Below, piece after piece: positions 27,137 through 35,155 of a stretch of 64,000 bases of DNA (the first letter of the stretch is position 1; every line of letters begins with the position of its first letter). The position numbers were made by a program, and so were the translations under genes. The notes under the pieces were generated by a model. It was not told the DNA's origin, ran no database searches, and was given only the letters and a program-made list of their open reading frames with translations. Source of the stretch: Selenomonadaceae bacterium (GTDB taxonomy: Bacteria; Bacillota; Negativicutes; Selenomonadales; Selenomonadaceae); assembly GCA_017527075.1 (NCBI GenBank), contig JAFXQM010000002.1:124001-188000 (forward strand), in the 5' to 3' direction.

Positions 27137-27285
27137 GCAAAAGGATTCAAAGTCAACAGACGTTTGATTTGGGTTATCGTGCTCAGCGGGCTGATGAATT
27201 TCTTTTGCGTTTTGAAATCTTCTTTTCTTTTGCTCACCCAAAAGAAAAGAAGCAAAAGAAAAGGGAGCCTCGCGGGGGCGAATTC
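27118..27285 (+). repeat. Intergenic structured module, copy 2 (partial)
   Basis: It begins CCTTTCGTTCGTTAAGCAAAA as in copy 0, and includes the CTTTTCTTTTGCTCACCC hairpin and AGCCTCGCGGGGGCG. It then ends abruptly in a heptamer array (27287-27316) before plsC. It overlaps the 3' end of the antitoxin-like gene. Confidence 0.8.
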
Positions 27286-27286
27286 A

Positions 27287-27316
27287 GTTAGGAGTTTGGA
27301 GTTTGGAGTTGGGAGG
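27287..27316. repeat. Heptamer array (GTTTGGA/GTTAGGA)
   Basis: About four imperfect copies of the GTTAGGA/GTTTGGA heptamer between module copy 2 and plsC; the last copy supplies the plsC Shine-Dalgarno sequence (GGGAGG). Confidence 0.75.
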
Positions 27317-27321
27317 TCAGC

Positions 27322-27915
27322 GTGTTCTATAAAATTTTCAAAGTCATCTGCCGCTTCTGGTTCGGCACGATTCTTGGGACGCGTGTCATCGGCACGGAAA
27401 ATATTCCCGCGTCGGGCGCGTTCATCTTGGCGGCCAATCACGTGAGCAACTGGGACCCGCCGTTCTTGGGCACGTTCATGAACCGCGAAGTTTGTTACAT
27501 GGGCAAGGAAGAACTTTTCAAGAATCCGATTATGGCTTGGGTCTGTCGCAGTCTGCACGTCTTCCCCGTCAAGCGCGGCGCGGCGGACAAGACGGCGATT
27601 AAAACCGCGATTAAAATTCTCAAGGACGGAAAGTGCTTCGGGATTTTTCCTGAGGGCACGCGCTCGAAGACCGGCAAGCTCGGCAAGGCGGAGGCGGGCG
27701 TCAGCTTGATTGCCGCCATGACCAAGGCTCCGATTGTCCCCGCCGCCATCATCAACACCGAGAAAATTTTTTCCCGCGAGAAATTTTTTCCGCAGCCCGC
27801 AGTTGTTTACGGCACGCCGATGAAATTCACGGGCTCGACCAAAGACAAAGACGCGCTGGAAAAATTTGCGCAAGAGCTCATGAACGAAATCGCAAAGCTC
27901 AAATCTAAATCCTAA
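27322..27915 (+). CDS. plsC: 1-acyl-sn-glycerol-3-phosphate acyltransferase
   Basis: PlsC-type acyltransferase adds the second acyl chain in phospholipid synthesis at the cytoplasmic membrane. The catalytic HX4D box is NHVSNWD (H40, D45) and the substrate-binding FPEGTRS box lies at 109-115. KRG near 85 and VPAAI near 140 complete the four family motifs. The 197-residue length is normal. The start is GTG behind GGGAGG. It lies between a repeat module and the rpsB promoter and appears to be a single-gene unit. Confidence 0.93.
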   Translation: MFYKIFKVICRFWFGTILGTRVIGTENIPASGAFILAANHVSNWDPPFLGTFMNREVCYMGKEELFKNPIMAWVCRSLHVFPVKRGAADKTAIKTAIKILKDGKCFGIFPEGTRSKTGKLGKAEAGVSLIAAMTKAPIVPAAIINTEKIFSREKFFPQPAVVYGTPMKFTGSTKDKDALEKFAQELMNEIAKLKSKS

Positions 27916-27920
27916 AAAAC

Positions 27921-27949
27921 TTGCCGCGAAAAAATTCGTGTGATATAAT
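27921..27949 (+). promoter_or_regulatory. Predicted rpsB-tsf promoter
   Basis: TTGCCG (27921-27926) and a perfect TATAAT (27944-27949) with a 17-bp spacer, leaving a leader of about 95 nt before rpsB. Confidence 0.7.
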
Positions 27950-28050
27950 CCGCCTCATCACAATTTCACGCAGAATCGGAGCGTCGACCTGTGCCAATCG
28001 GTTAATCGGCGCGAAAATGTTCTGCGAAAGAAAAACAGGAGGAACTTCAA

Positions 28051-28770
28051 ATGGCAGTTATCTCAATGAAACAGCTCTTGGAAGCGGGCGTGCACTTCGG
28101 TCACCAGACTCGTCGCTGGAATCCGAAAATGGCGCGTTACATCTTCACCGAGCGCAACGGCATTTACATCATCGACTTGCAAAAGACCGTCCGCAAAGTT
28201 GACGAGGCTTACAACTTCGTGCGCTCCGTCGCCGAGGAGGGCAAGGCTCTGCTCTTCGTCGGAACCAAGAAGCAAGCTCAGGAAGCCGTCAAGGAAGAGG
28301 CTGTCCGCGCAGGTCAATTCTTCGTCAACGAACGCTGGCTCGGCGGCATGCTCACCAACTTCCAAACGATTCAGAAGCGTATCAATCGCCTCAAAGAGTT
28401 GGAGATGATGGAGCAGGACGGAACCTTCGACGTGCTGACCAAAAAGGAAGTCATGCAGCTCCGTCACGAAATGGCTCGCCTCGAAAAATATCTCGGCGGC
28501 ATTAAAGAGATGAACAAATTGCCGGGCGCGCTGTTCGTCGTCGACCCGCGCAAGGAAAGAATCGCCGTGGCCGAAGCCCGCAAGCTCGGTATCCCCATCG
28601 TGGCGATTGTCGACACAAACTGCGACCCCGACGAAATTGATTATGTTATCCCCGGCAACGACGACGCGATTCGCGCGGTCAAACTTTTGACTGCAAAAAT
28701 CGCCGACGCCATGCTCGAAGGCAAAGAGGGAGCCGAGAGTGCCGAGGCGTCCGAAGAGAACGAAGAATAA
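28051..28770 (+). CDS. rpsB: 30S ribosomal protein S2
   Basis: S2 is the small-subunit protein at the head-body junction. The sequence has the hallmark opening [20 protein letters not shown], then IYIIDLQKT, and the conserved [36 protein letters not shown] blocks (seen in shorter pieces). The 239 residues end in an acidic tail, usual for Firmicutes. AGGAGG precedes the ATG. tsf follows 16 bases after the stop, the standard rpsB-tsf operon. Confidence 0.98.
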   Translation: MAVISMKQLLEAGVHFGHQTRRWNPKMARYIFTERNGIYIIDLQKTVRKVDEAYNFVRSVAEEGKALLFVGTKKQAQEAVKEEAVRAGQFFVNERWLGGMLTNFQTIQKRINRLKELEMMEQDGTFDVLTKKEVMQLRHEMARLEKYLGGIKEMNKLPGALFVVDPRKERIAVAEARKLGIPIVAIVDTNCDPDEIDYVIPGNDDAIRAVKLLTAKIADAMLEGKEGAESAEASEENEE

Positions 28771-28786
28771 TTTTGAGGTGAAATAA

Positions 28787-29656
28787 ATGGCTATCAGTGC
28801 AAGTACAGTTAAAGAGCTGCGCGAGAGAACCGGCGCGGGCATGATGGATTGCAAAAAAGCTTTGACGGCGACCGACGGCGACATGCAGAAGGCCATCGAT
28901 TGGCTGCGCGAAAAAGGCATCGCCAAGGCCGCAAAAAAATCGGGACGCGTGGCGGCTGAAGGTGCCGTGGCGGCTTACGTCTCCGCCGACAGAAAAACGG
29001 GCGTCCTGCTCGAAGTCAACTGCGAAACCGACTTCACCGCCAACAACGAAAACTTCCGCGCGCTGGAGCAAAAAATCCTGGAGCAAATCGCGGCAGAAAA
29101 TCCCGCCGACCTCGACGCGCTCAACGACAGCGTAATCGACGGCAAAAAAGTTTCCGACCTTGTCACCGAAGCGACTGCCACCATCGGCGAAAAAATTTCC
29201 GTCCGCCGCTTCGTCCGTTATCAAACCGAAGGCAAGCTCACAAGTTACATTCACATGGGCGGCAAAATCGGCGTGCTCGTCGACATGACCGGCGGCTCCG
29301 ATGAATTGGGCAAGGATGTCGCAATGCAAATCGCCGCGGCCAATCCGTCCGCCGTCGACCGCGCGGGCGTCGACGCCTCCGAACTCGAACACGAAAAGGA
29401 AGTCCTCCGCAAGCAGGCTCTTGAAGAGGGCAAGCCTGAAAAAATCGTCGAAAAGATGGTCATGGGGCGCATCAACAAATATTACAAGGAAGTCTGCCTC
29501 GTCGAACAAATTTTCGTCAAGGACAGCGAAAAGACCGTCAAGGACATTCTCGGCGGCGAAAAAGTTTTGAAGTTCGCGCGTTACCAGCTCGGCGAAGGCA
29601 TTGAGAAAAAGGAAACCGATTTCGCGGCTGAGGTCGCGGCTCAAGCCGGCATGTAA
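28787..29656 (+). CDS. tsf: Translation elongation factor Ts
   Basis: EF-Ts is the nucleotide exchange factor for EF-Tu. The N-terminal UBA-like region holds [19 protein letters not shown] and the [16 protein letters not shown] helix. [10 protein letters not shown] matches the EF-Tu contact motif near residue 80, and the coiled-coil insert and second core domain follow. The 289-residue length is typical. It is followed by a strong terminator. Confidence 0.98.
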   Translation: MAISASTVKELRERTGAGMMDCKKALTATDGDMQKAIDWLREKGIAKAAKKSGRVAAEGAVAAYVSADRKTGVLLEVNCETDFTANNENFRALEQKILEQIAAENPADLDALNDSVIDGKKVSDLVTEATATIGEKISVRRFVRYQTEGKLTSYIHMGGKIGVLVDMTGGSDELGKDVAMQIAAANPSAVDRAGVDASELEHEKEVLRKQALEEGKPEKIVEKMVMGRINKYYKEVCLVEQIFVKDSEKTVKDILGGEKVLKFARYQLGEGIEKKETDFAAEVAAQAGM

Positions 29657-29675
29657 AATCATTCGCTCGAAATAA

Positions 29676-29718
29676 AAAATCCTCTGCAGTCAGAAATGAT
29701 TGCGGAGGATTTTTTTTT
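29676..29718 (+). terminator. Terminator of rpsB-tsf
   Basis: AATCCTCTGCA and TGCGGAGGATT pair, followed by a long T run, 20 bp past tsf. Confidence 0.85.
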
Positions 29719-29797
29719 AATTAGGAATTTGGAATTAGGAATGAGGAATTAAAGGGCGTAAATCAATTCCTAATTTCTAACTCCTAATTCCTAATTC
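29719..29797. repeat. Inverted pair of TTAGGAAT-type arrays
   Basis: TTAGGAATTTGGAATTAGGA units (29719-29752) face complementary TCCTAATTTCTAACTCCTAA units (29765-29797), so the transcript can fold into a long hairpin between tsf and the end of thiC. Confidence 0.8.
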
Positions 29798-31103
29798 AAT
29801 CGACGCAGGGGAAAACGGGCGAGTCAAAATATTTCCCGACGATTTTTACCGCGCAATACTCGCCGCACATGGAGCACGCCGTCTCTCCGATTTTATTTCG
29901 TGCGCCGCGTTTCTTGCGAGCCAGCGGCGGGTCAATCGCCAAATTCATTTGCTCGTCCCAATCCAAAATTTTTCGGGCGCGTGCCATCTTCAAATCCCAG
30001 TCGCGGGCACCTTTGACGCCCTTAACCAAGTCGGCGGCGTGCGCGGCGATTCGGCTGACAATCACTCCGTCGTGAACGTCTTCAATCGTCGGCAGGCAAA
30101 GATGTTCGGCGGGCGTGACGTAACACAAAAAATCCGCGCCGCTTATCGCAGCCAGCGTTCCGCCAATCGCAGCCGTGATGTGGTCGTAACCGGGCGCAAC
30201 GTCCGTGACCAGCGGTCCGAGAACATAAAACGGCGCGTTCCGACAAATCCGCTTCTCCAACTTCATGTTCGCCTCGATTTGGTCGTAAGGCACGTGGCCG
30301 GGTCCTTCCACCATGACTTGCACCCCGCGCCGCCATGCTCTGTCCACCAGGTCGCCCAAAGTTATCAGCTCTGTCAGTTGCGCGCGGTCGGTCGCGTCGG
30401 CAACGCAGCCGGGTCTCATGCCGTCGCCCAGGCTTATCGTCACGTCATACTTCGCGCAAATGTCCAACAGGTCGTCGTAACGAGTGAAGAGCGGATTTTC
30501 TTTTTCGTTGTGAAGAATCCAGCCCGCGATGAAACTTCCGCCGCGGCTGACGATATCCATCTCGCGCTTTTGCGTCCGAAGTTTTTCAATCGCCGCGCGT
30601 GTCACTCCGCAGTGCAGCGTCATGAAGTCCGCGCCGTCCTTCGCCTGAGTTTCAATCGTCCGCAGCAAGTCATCTTCCGTCATGGCGACGATTGCTCCGT
30701 GCGCTTTAATCGCCTCGACCGTCGCCTGATAAATCGGAACGGTGCCGACCATTATCGGCGAGTGCTCGATTATTTTTTTCCGCGAAACGTCGATGTTGTT
30801 GCCCGTGCTCAAGTCCATGACCGAATCCGCGCCGCATTTGACTGCCTCGTCCAATTTCAAAAGTTCGGGCTCGATGTCGGGGAAGGTGCTCGACGTGCCG
30901 ATGTTCGCGTTGACTTTCGTCCGCAAGCCCGCGCCCACCCCACACGGCTTCAAGTTCGTGTGGTTGACGTTCGCGCAGACGGCAATCACTCCTTGAGCCA
31001 CGCCCGCACGAATTTCTTCCGCAGAAATTTTTTCAGCCTCCGCCACGATTTTCATCGCGTCGGAAATTTTTCCCTCGCGCGCCATTTGCATTTGTGTTGC
31101 CAT
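29796..31103 (-). CDS. thiC: Phosphomethylpyrimidine synthase
   Basis: ThiC is the radical SAM enzyme that rearranges aminoimidazole ribotide to HMP-phosphate in thiamine synthesis. The sequence shows NVNHTNLKPCGVG, MDLSTGNNID, the HCGVTRAAIE strand, EGPGHVPYDQIEANM and a C-terminal CSMCGEYC cluster motif, with CX2CX4C spacing as expected for ThiC. The 435-residue length is the short anaerobe form without the plant/proteobacterial N-terminal extension. GGGAG precedes the ATG. It is downstream of thiW and the TPP riboswitch on the same strand, across a tandem array. Confidence 0.96.
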   Translation of the reverse strand: MATQMQMAREGKISDAMKIVAEAEKISAEEIRAGVAQGVIAVCANVNHTNLKPCGVGAGLRTKVNANIGTSSTFPDIEPELLKLDEAVKCGADSVMDLSTGNNIDVSRKKIIEHSPIMVGTVPIYQATVEAIKAHGAIVAMTEDDLLRTIETQAKDGADFMTLHCGVTRAAIEKLRTQKREMDIVSRGGSFIAGWILHNEKENPLFTRYDDLLDICAKYDVTISLGDGMRPGCVADATDRAQLTELITLGDLVDRAWRRGVQVMVEGPGHVPYDQIEANMKLEKRICRNAPFYVLGPLVTDVAPGYDHITAAIGGTLAAISGADFLCYVTPAEHLCLPTIEDVHDGVIVSRIAAHAADLVKGVKGARDWDLKMARARKILDWDEQMNLAIDPPLARKKRGARNKIGETACSMCGEYCAVKIVGKYFDSPVFPCVD

Positions 31104-31135
31104 AAATTTTCACGCTCCCAAAAAATTTTTTTGAA

Positions 31136-31380
31136 CTGCTTAAAACCGATTCACTCGCCGCAAAAAATTTTCACGCCGCCAACGCCGAATCACTCGCCGC
31201 AAAAAATTTTTCCGCCGTCAACGCCGAATCACTCGCCGAAGAAAATTTTTTCCGCCGCCGAAGCCGAATCACTCGCCGAGAAAATTTTTCACGCCGCCAA
31301 AGCCGAATCACCCGCCGCAAAAAATTTTTCCGCCGTCAAAATCGAATCACTCGCCGCAGAAAATTTTCACGCGTCCAAAA
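31136..31380. repeat. Tandem array of about 39-bp A-tract units
   Basis: Six units of the form GAATCACTCGCCGCAAAAAA followed by TTTTTCCGCCGTCAACGCC, each containing an A5-6/T4-6 tract, lie between thiW and thiC. The last unit runs into the 3' end of thiW. No open frame of credible composition is needed to explain it. Confidence 0.85.
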
Positions 31381-31852
31381 CTTTTTTGAATCGCTTGACG
31401 ACCAAACCCGCCAAAATCGCGCCGCACGTCGTCGAAATCAGGAACGGCACGACGTAAACGTAAAACGCCGCGTCGCCCGCCGCCTTGCCCATGAACAAAA
31501 TCGCAATCGGGTACGCCGCCAGCCCGCCGATTATCCCCGTGCCCAACGCCTCCGCCGCGACCGTCAGCAAAATATTTTTCGTCCGCGCATAAACCACGCC
31601 GCTCAGGAACGCGCCGCACATGCTGCCGGGGAACGCGAGCAAACTTCCCAGCCCGAATAAATTTCTCAGCAAACTCGCCGTGAAGGCCGCGCCCACTCCC
31701 CAACGCCAACCCAAGAGCACCGCGCAAAAGACGTTGACCATGTGCTGGACGGGCGCGCACCTGCTGCCGAGCACGGGAAACGATAAGACGCTGCCGACGA
31801 TTGCAACCGCCGTCAGCACCGCCGCCAATGTCAATTTTCTTGTTGCGTTCAT
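31367..31852 (-). CDS. thiW: ThiW, S component of an ECF-type thiamine-precursor transporter
   Basis: The 161-residue protein has five to six membrane helices and the ThiW family pattern: LSFPVLGSRCAPVQHMVNVF near 22-41, LLRNLFGLGSLLAFPGSM near 60-77 and a TGIIGGLAAYPIA helix. It would capture a thiamine precursor (probably the thiazole moiety) for uptake by a shared ECF energizing module, which is not in the window. It lies directly downstream of the TPP riboswitch, which supports the role. The 3' end overlaps the start of the tandem array. Confidence 0.9.
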   Translation of the reverse strand: MNATRKLTLAAVLTAVAIVGSVLSFPVLGSRCAPVQHMVNVFCAVLLGWRWGVGAAFTASLLRNLFGLGSLLAFPGSMCGAFLSGVVYARTKNILLTVAAEALGTGIIGGLAAYPIAILFMGKAAGDAAFYVYVVPFLISTTCGAILAGLVVKRFKKVLDA

Positions 31853-31857
31853 TGCTT

Positions 31858-31884
31858 CAACTCCTAACTCCTAACTCCTAACTA
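31858..31884. repeat. Heptamer array (CTCCTAA) before thiW
   Basis: Three to four CTCCTAA copies between the riboswitch terminator and thiW. On the thiW strand they read TTAGGAG and include the only Shine-Dalgarno-like sequence for thiW. Confidence 0.8.
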
Positions 31885-31885
31885 A

Positions 31886-31912
31886 AGAAGACTCCCGAAT
31901 CGGAAGCCTTCT
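31886..31912 (-). terminator. Riboswitch expression-platform hairpin
   Basis: On the minus strand AGAAGGCTTCC and GGGAGTCTTCT pair around GATTC, followed by TTT, just after the TPP aptamer. The T run is short, so termination efficiency is uncertain. Confidence 0.55.
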
Positions 31913-31924
31913 CGTCGCGTCAAA

Positions 31925-32170
31925 AATTTTTTCCTACGTCGGCATTATCCGAATCAGGTTCGCGGGTCGAAGTGCTTGGGGCTGTTGGTAAATTCACCAC
32001 GCCCTGCTTGACGGCTCTTTTTCCGCCTGCCTTTGTCGAAAATTCTTGACGTACCTCAGTACGCCTGCAAATTTTCTTCGCGTCAGACGAAAAAATTTCT
32101 CGTCAATCACGGCGGATTCATTTTACCAACAAGCCCCAACTTCCTCTCAGCCTGTCTGCAAGCTCCCCGA
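31925..32170 (-). promoter_or_regulatory. TPP riboswitch (thi box) with an enlarged P3a arm
   Basis: The 5' half on the minus strand has GGGGAGCTTG...AGGCTGAGAGGAAG (32168-32140), containing the conserved CTGAGA. The 3' half has ACTTCGACCC...AACCTGATTCGGATAATGCC then GACGTAGG (31972-31931). These are the two conserved pyrimidine- and pyrophosphate-sensing parts of the TPP aptamer. In a compact aptamer they are joined by a short P3a loop; here about 165 nt intervene. It precedes thiW-thiC, which it should repress when TPP is abundant. Confidence 0.88.
31978..32137. mobile_element. MITE-like 160-bp element inside the riboswitch P3a loop
   Basis: The ends are inverted repeats: GGGGCTGTTGGTAAAT (31978-31993) and its complement ATTTTACCAACAAGCCCC (32120-32137, one base insertion). 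The same end sequence, GGGTTGTTGGTAAAT, bounds the IS5-like transposase remnant at 62489. The interior (about 125 bp) has small hairpins and no ORF. I infer a non-autonomous element mobilised by an IS5-family transposase. Confidence 0.6.
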
Positions 32171-32233
32171 TTATTCACTTTTCAATCACCGATTTTTTCT
32201 ACGGAAAAATTTTTTGTCCTGCCAAAAATTTCT

Positions 32234-32262
32234 TTGCAAGAATGAACGCGTTAAGATAAAAT
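32234..32262 (+). promoter_or_regulatory. Predicted promoter of the RNase G gene
   Basis: TTGCAA (32234-32239) and TAAAAT (32257-32262), spacer 17 bp, 18 bp before the ATG. It is divergent from the riboswitch. Confidence 0.6.
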
Positions 32263-32280
32263 GGCGGCGGAAGTGATGCG

Positions 32281-33366
32281 ATGAGAAAAATAATTTTAAG
32301 TCACAGGCTCGGCGAGACGCGCGCGGTGGTGGTCGCAGGCTCCCAGGTCGAAGCGATTCGATTCGCGCGAGAAGATTCGCCGCGGCTGGTCGGCAACATT
32401 TACAAAGGTCGCGTGAAAAATTTTTTGCCGGGCATGCAGGCGGCGTTCGTGGACATCGGGCGCGAAAAAAATTCTTTCCTGCAGTTCAACGCAAAGAAAA
32501 AATTTTCCGTGGGGCAAAGCGTGCTGATTCAAATCGACAAGGACGAAACCGGCGCGAAGGGCGCGCGCTCGACGCTGAACATAAGCTTGGCGGGGCGGCT
32601 GGCGATTTATCTGCCGACGCTCGGTTATGTGGGCGTGTCAAATAAAATTCGCGGCGAGGCTCGTGAACGGCTCCATGCACTGGCAAAAAAAATTCGCCCG
32701 AAGAACGCCGGCATAATCATTCGGACGGCAGCCGAGGAGTGCTCCGAGGAAGAATTAATCGACGACTTCAACGCGCTGGTTGAACTGTGGAATGAAATTG
32801 AAATACGCTGCGCCAAATGCAAACCGCCCGCGCTCCTTTACGACGCCAATGACCTGCTCGAAAAAATTCTTCGCGACTTCGGCGCGGACTCGGAATTCGT
32901 CACGGACAATTTGAAAATTTTTCGGCGGCTCAAGGATTTGGTCGACGAGAAGCAAATTGATTTTTACGAAGGCACCGCCCCGATTTTTGAGGCGTTCGGC
33001 GTGAACGAGGAGCTGGAAAAAATTAATCGGCGCGAATTGGATTTGCCCAGCGGCGGACGGATTGTCATCGACAAGACTGAGGCGTTGACGGCCGTCGACG
33101 TGAACACCGGCAAATTTATCGGCGACACGAATTTGGACGAGACCGTCCTGAAAACAAACTTGGAAGCGGCGGAGCTGATTTTGAAGCAGCTGAGGTTGCG
33201 TGACTTGGGCGGAATAATCATCGTGGACTTCATCGACATGAACTCGGAGGCGCACAAAAAAATTTTGATGGACTGCCTGCGGGAGCTCGCGGCTCTCGAC
33301 AGCAGCAAAACAAAAATTATCGACATGACGCCGCTGGGTTTGGTTGAAATCACTCGACAAGGTTAG
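32281..33366 (+). CDS. rng: Ribonuclease G/E family protein, C-terminally truncated
   Basis: RNase G/E endonucleases process rRNA and mRNA 5' ends. The protein has the S1 domain (residues 35-120, GNIYKGRVKNFLPGMQAAFVDI in pieces), the 5' sensor region and the DNase I-like catalytic part with VDVNTGKF and DFIDM aspartates. It stops at residue 361 right after VEITR. Family members continue with about 100 more residues, including the CPxCxG zinc link needed for dimerisation, and then the small domain. A TTAGGAG array begins exactly at the stop codon. Catalytic residues remain, but assembly would be affected. Confidence 0.85.
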   Translation: MRKIILSHRLGETRAVVVAGSQVEAIRFAREDSPRLVGNIYKGRVKNFLPGMQAAFVDIGREKNSFLQFNAKKKFSVGQSVLIQIDKDETGAKGARSTLNISLAGRLAIYLPTLGYVGVSNKIRGEARERLHALAKKIRPKNAGIIIRTAAEECSEEELIDDFNALVELWNEIEIRCAKCKPPALLYDANDLLEKILRDFGADSEFVTDNLKIFRRLKDLVDEKQIDFYEGTAPIFEAFGVNEELEKINRRELDLPSGGRIVIDKTEALTAVDVNTGKFIGDTNLDETVLKTNLEAAELILKQLRLRDLGGIIIVDFIDMNSEAHKKILMDCLRELAALDSSKTKIIDMTPLGLVEITRQG

Positions 33367-33389
33367 GAGGAGTTAGGAGTTAGGAGTTG
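33364..33389. repeat. Heptamer array (TTAGGAG) at the RNase G stop
   Basis: About three TTAGGAG copies begin with the TAG stop of the truncated RNase G gene and end before the epimerase gene. Confidence 0.85.
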
Positions 33390-33429
33390 AAAAACTTTTT
33401 CCTTGTTCCTTACAAAGGAGGAAACTTTA

Positions 33430-34305
33430 ATGCACAAGATTCAAAACGACAAACTGAAAATCGCGGTGGCAGACCGCGGAGCCGAGCTCAAATCGATAAC
33501 CGCGCTCAGCGACGGCACGGAGTATCTCTTCGACGGCGACCCGACCTGGTGGAAATTTTCTTCGCCGATTCTCTTCCCGATTGTCGGCAAGCTGGTGGAC
33601 GATAAGTATCGCGCGGAGGGCAAGGAGTACTCGCTGCCCAGCCACGGCTTCGGGCGCACGACTGACTTTTGGCTGCTCGACGCGACCGCTGACACGCTGA
33701 CCTTCGCGCTCGAATCCAACGCCGCCACGCTCAAAGTTTATCCGTACAAATTCCGTCTGGAGGTTTCCTTCGAACTGCGCGGCAATGAAGTCAAAGTTCA
33801 CTGGAAAGTTGCAAACGCGGACGATAAGACGATTTACTTTTCAATCGGCGCGCACCCCGCAGTCAGTTGCCCGATTAACTACCGCGAAAATTTCAGCGAC
33901 TGTTATCTGAAGTTCAATCGCGCGGAAAAATCTTCGTGCCTTAAACTTTTGCCGAACGGAACTTTGTCGCGCGAAAGAATTCCCATGCTCGACGGCACGG
34001 AGCTTGCGTTGAGTTACGAACTGTTCGCGGGCGACGCGATTGTCTTCGACGATTTGAAGTCGGACGAGGTCACGGTTTGTTCGCGCAAGAGTTCCAAGAC
34101 GCTCACCGTCCGCGCGAAAGGTTTTCCTTACTGGGGCTTCTGGACACCCGCACGAGGCGGCGCGCCGTTCATTTGCATTGAGCCGTGGCACGGGCACGCG
34201 GACTTCGCGGATTTCACCGGCGAGCTCAAGGACAAGGAAGGAATTATTTCGTTGGACGTCGGAAAAATTTTTGAAACGGAGATGAGTTTCATCGTCGGTG
34301 AGTGA
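33430..34305 (+). CDS. Aldose 1-epimerase family protein (LacX-like)
   Basis: The protein belongs to the galactose-mutarotase-like beta-sandwich fold and has 291 residues from the ATG at 33430, behind AAAGGAGG. Typical points are the N-terminal DRGAELKSI strand, FPIVGKL, SLPSHGFGRTTDFW, SIGAHPAVSCP (catalytic-type His) and the C-terminal CIEPWHGHADF. LacX-like members act on hexose or hexose-phosphate anomers; the substrate here is unknown. The 3' end overlaps the MBL gene start by 8 bp. Confidence 0.88.
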   Translation: MHKIQNDKLKIAVADRGAELKSITALSDGTEYLFDGDPTWWKFSSPILFPIVGKLVDDKYRAEGKEYSLPSHGFGRTTDFWLLDATADTLTFALESNAATLKVYPYKFRLEVSFELRGNEVKVHWKVANADDKTIYFSIGAHPAVSCPINYRENFSDCYLKFNRAEKSSCLKLLPNGTLSRERIPMLDGTELALSYELFAGDAIVFDDLKSDEVTVCSRKSSKTLTVRAKGFPYWGFWTPARGGAPFICIEPWHGHADFADFTGELKDKEGIISLDVGKIFETEMSFIVGE

Positions 34306-35155
34306 TTTGAAATTAACGGTGCTGATAGAAAATTCCGCGCCCGAAGGTTTAATCGCGGAGCACGGGCTGAGCCTTTTGATTGAGACGCCGCGGACGAAAT
34401 TTATTTTTGATTGCGGACACACGGGAGCCGCCTTCGACAACGCAAAAACTTTGGGAATAAATTTGGCGGAGATAAAATTTGTCGTGCTGAGTCACAGTCA
34501 TTACGACCACGCGGGCGGCTTCCCGAAACTTTTGGACTTCGCGCCGGTGGAAAAAATTTTTACGGGCAAAAACTTTTGGGAAGAAAAATTTTCCAACGAC
34601 ACTTATCGCGGCTGCGGCTTCGACGAAAAATTTTTGCGCGCGCGCGGCATTGAGCAAATCGTTTGTGAAAATATTTTTGAGCTTGAGGAAAATGTTTGGC
34701 TCGTCGGAAATTTTAAGCGGCGTTACGAATTTGAAACCATTCCGAAAAAATTTCTTCGCGGCGGCAACGTGACGTTGCATCCTGCGGGTCTGCTTTCAAC
34801 CGCTCAAAATTTTCAGCCGCTCCCTCCTCTTGAACGTCACTTTGTTCCCGATGACTTCAGCGACGAAATAATTTTGGTTTTGCGTTCGGGCGACGGGCTG
34901 ACGGTCGTGACGGCTTGCGCGCATTCGGGGATTTTAAATATCGTGGCTGACGTGAGCGCGCGATTTGATTTGCCGATTCGCTGCGTGATTGGCGGCCTGC
35001 ACCTGACGGGCGCGACGCACGAAAGAATTTCTCGGACACTCGACGAGCTGAAACTTTTGGGCGTGGAAAAAATTTTGCCGTGCCACTGTTCGGGCGAAGA
35101 GTTCATGAAACTTTGCGGCGAGAAAATTTCGACGGGCTCCGTGATAGTTAGTTAG
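34298..35155 (+). CDS. MBL-fold metallohydrolase (RFAP-synthase-like family)
   Basis: The zinc motif SHSHYDHAGGF (about residues 67-77), D39 in FDCGHTG, H209 in TACAHSG, GGLH and the final PCHCSG are the metal ligands of the MBL fold, in the subgroup named after 7,8-dihydropterin-6-methyl-aminobenzene phosphate synthase. That enzymatic role is not established for bacterial homologues. The start is GTG overlapping the epimerase stop. A stretch near residues 155-172 (NVTLHPAGLLSTAQNF) is encoded by the palindromic repeat and interrupts the region before VPDDFSDE. Confidence 0.85.
   Translation: MSDLKLTVLIENSAPEGLIAEHGLSLLIETPRTKFIFDCGHTGAAFDNAKTLGINLAEIKFVVLSHSHYDHAGGFPKLLDFAPVEKIFTGKNFWEEKFSNDTYRGCGFDEKFLRARGIEQIVCENIFELEENVWLVGNFKRRYEFETIPKKFLRGGNVTLHPAGLLSTAQNFQPLPPLERHFVPDDFSDEIILVLRSGDGLTVVTACAHSGILNIVADVSARFDLPIRCVIGGLHLTGATHERISRTLDELKLLGVEKILPCHCSGEEFMKLCGEKISTGSVIVS
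34764..34778. repeat. 15-bp palindrome, copy inside the MBL gene
   Basis: GCAACGTGACGTTGC followed by ATCCTGCGGGTCTGCTTTCA lies in frame in the MBL gene but in a different codon register from the activase copy. The gene stays open. Confidence 0.8.

Noticed and set aside
29949..31457. 502-codon plus-strand ORF through thiC antisense and the tandem array
   Set aside because: The repetitive SPQKIF-type peptide comes from the tandem A-tract array and the rest is antisense to thiC.
32171..32182. TTATTCACTTTT near the riboswitch, also found beside the IS5 remnant
   Set aside because: It lies outside the inverted repeats of the insert and is short and AT-rich; coincidence cannot be excluded, so it is not claimed as part of the element.
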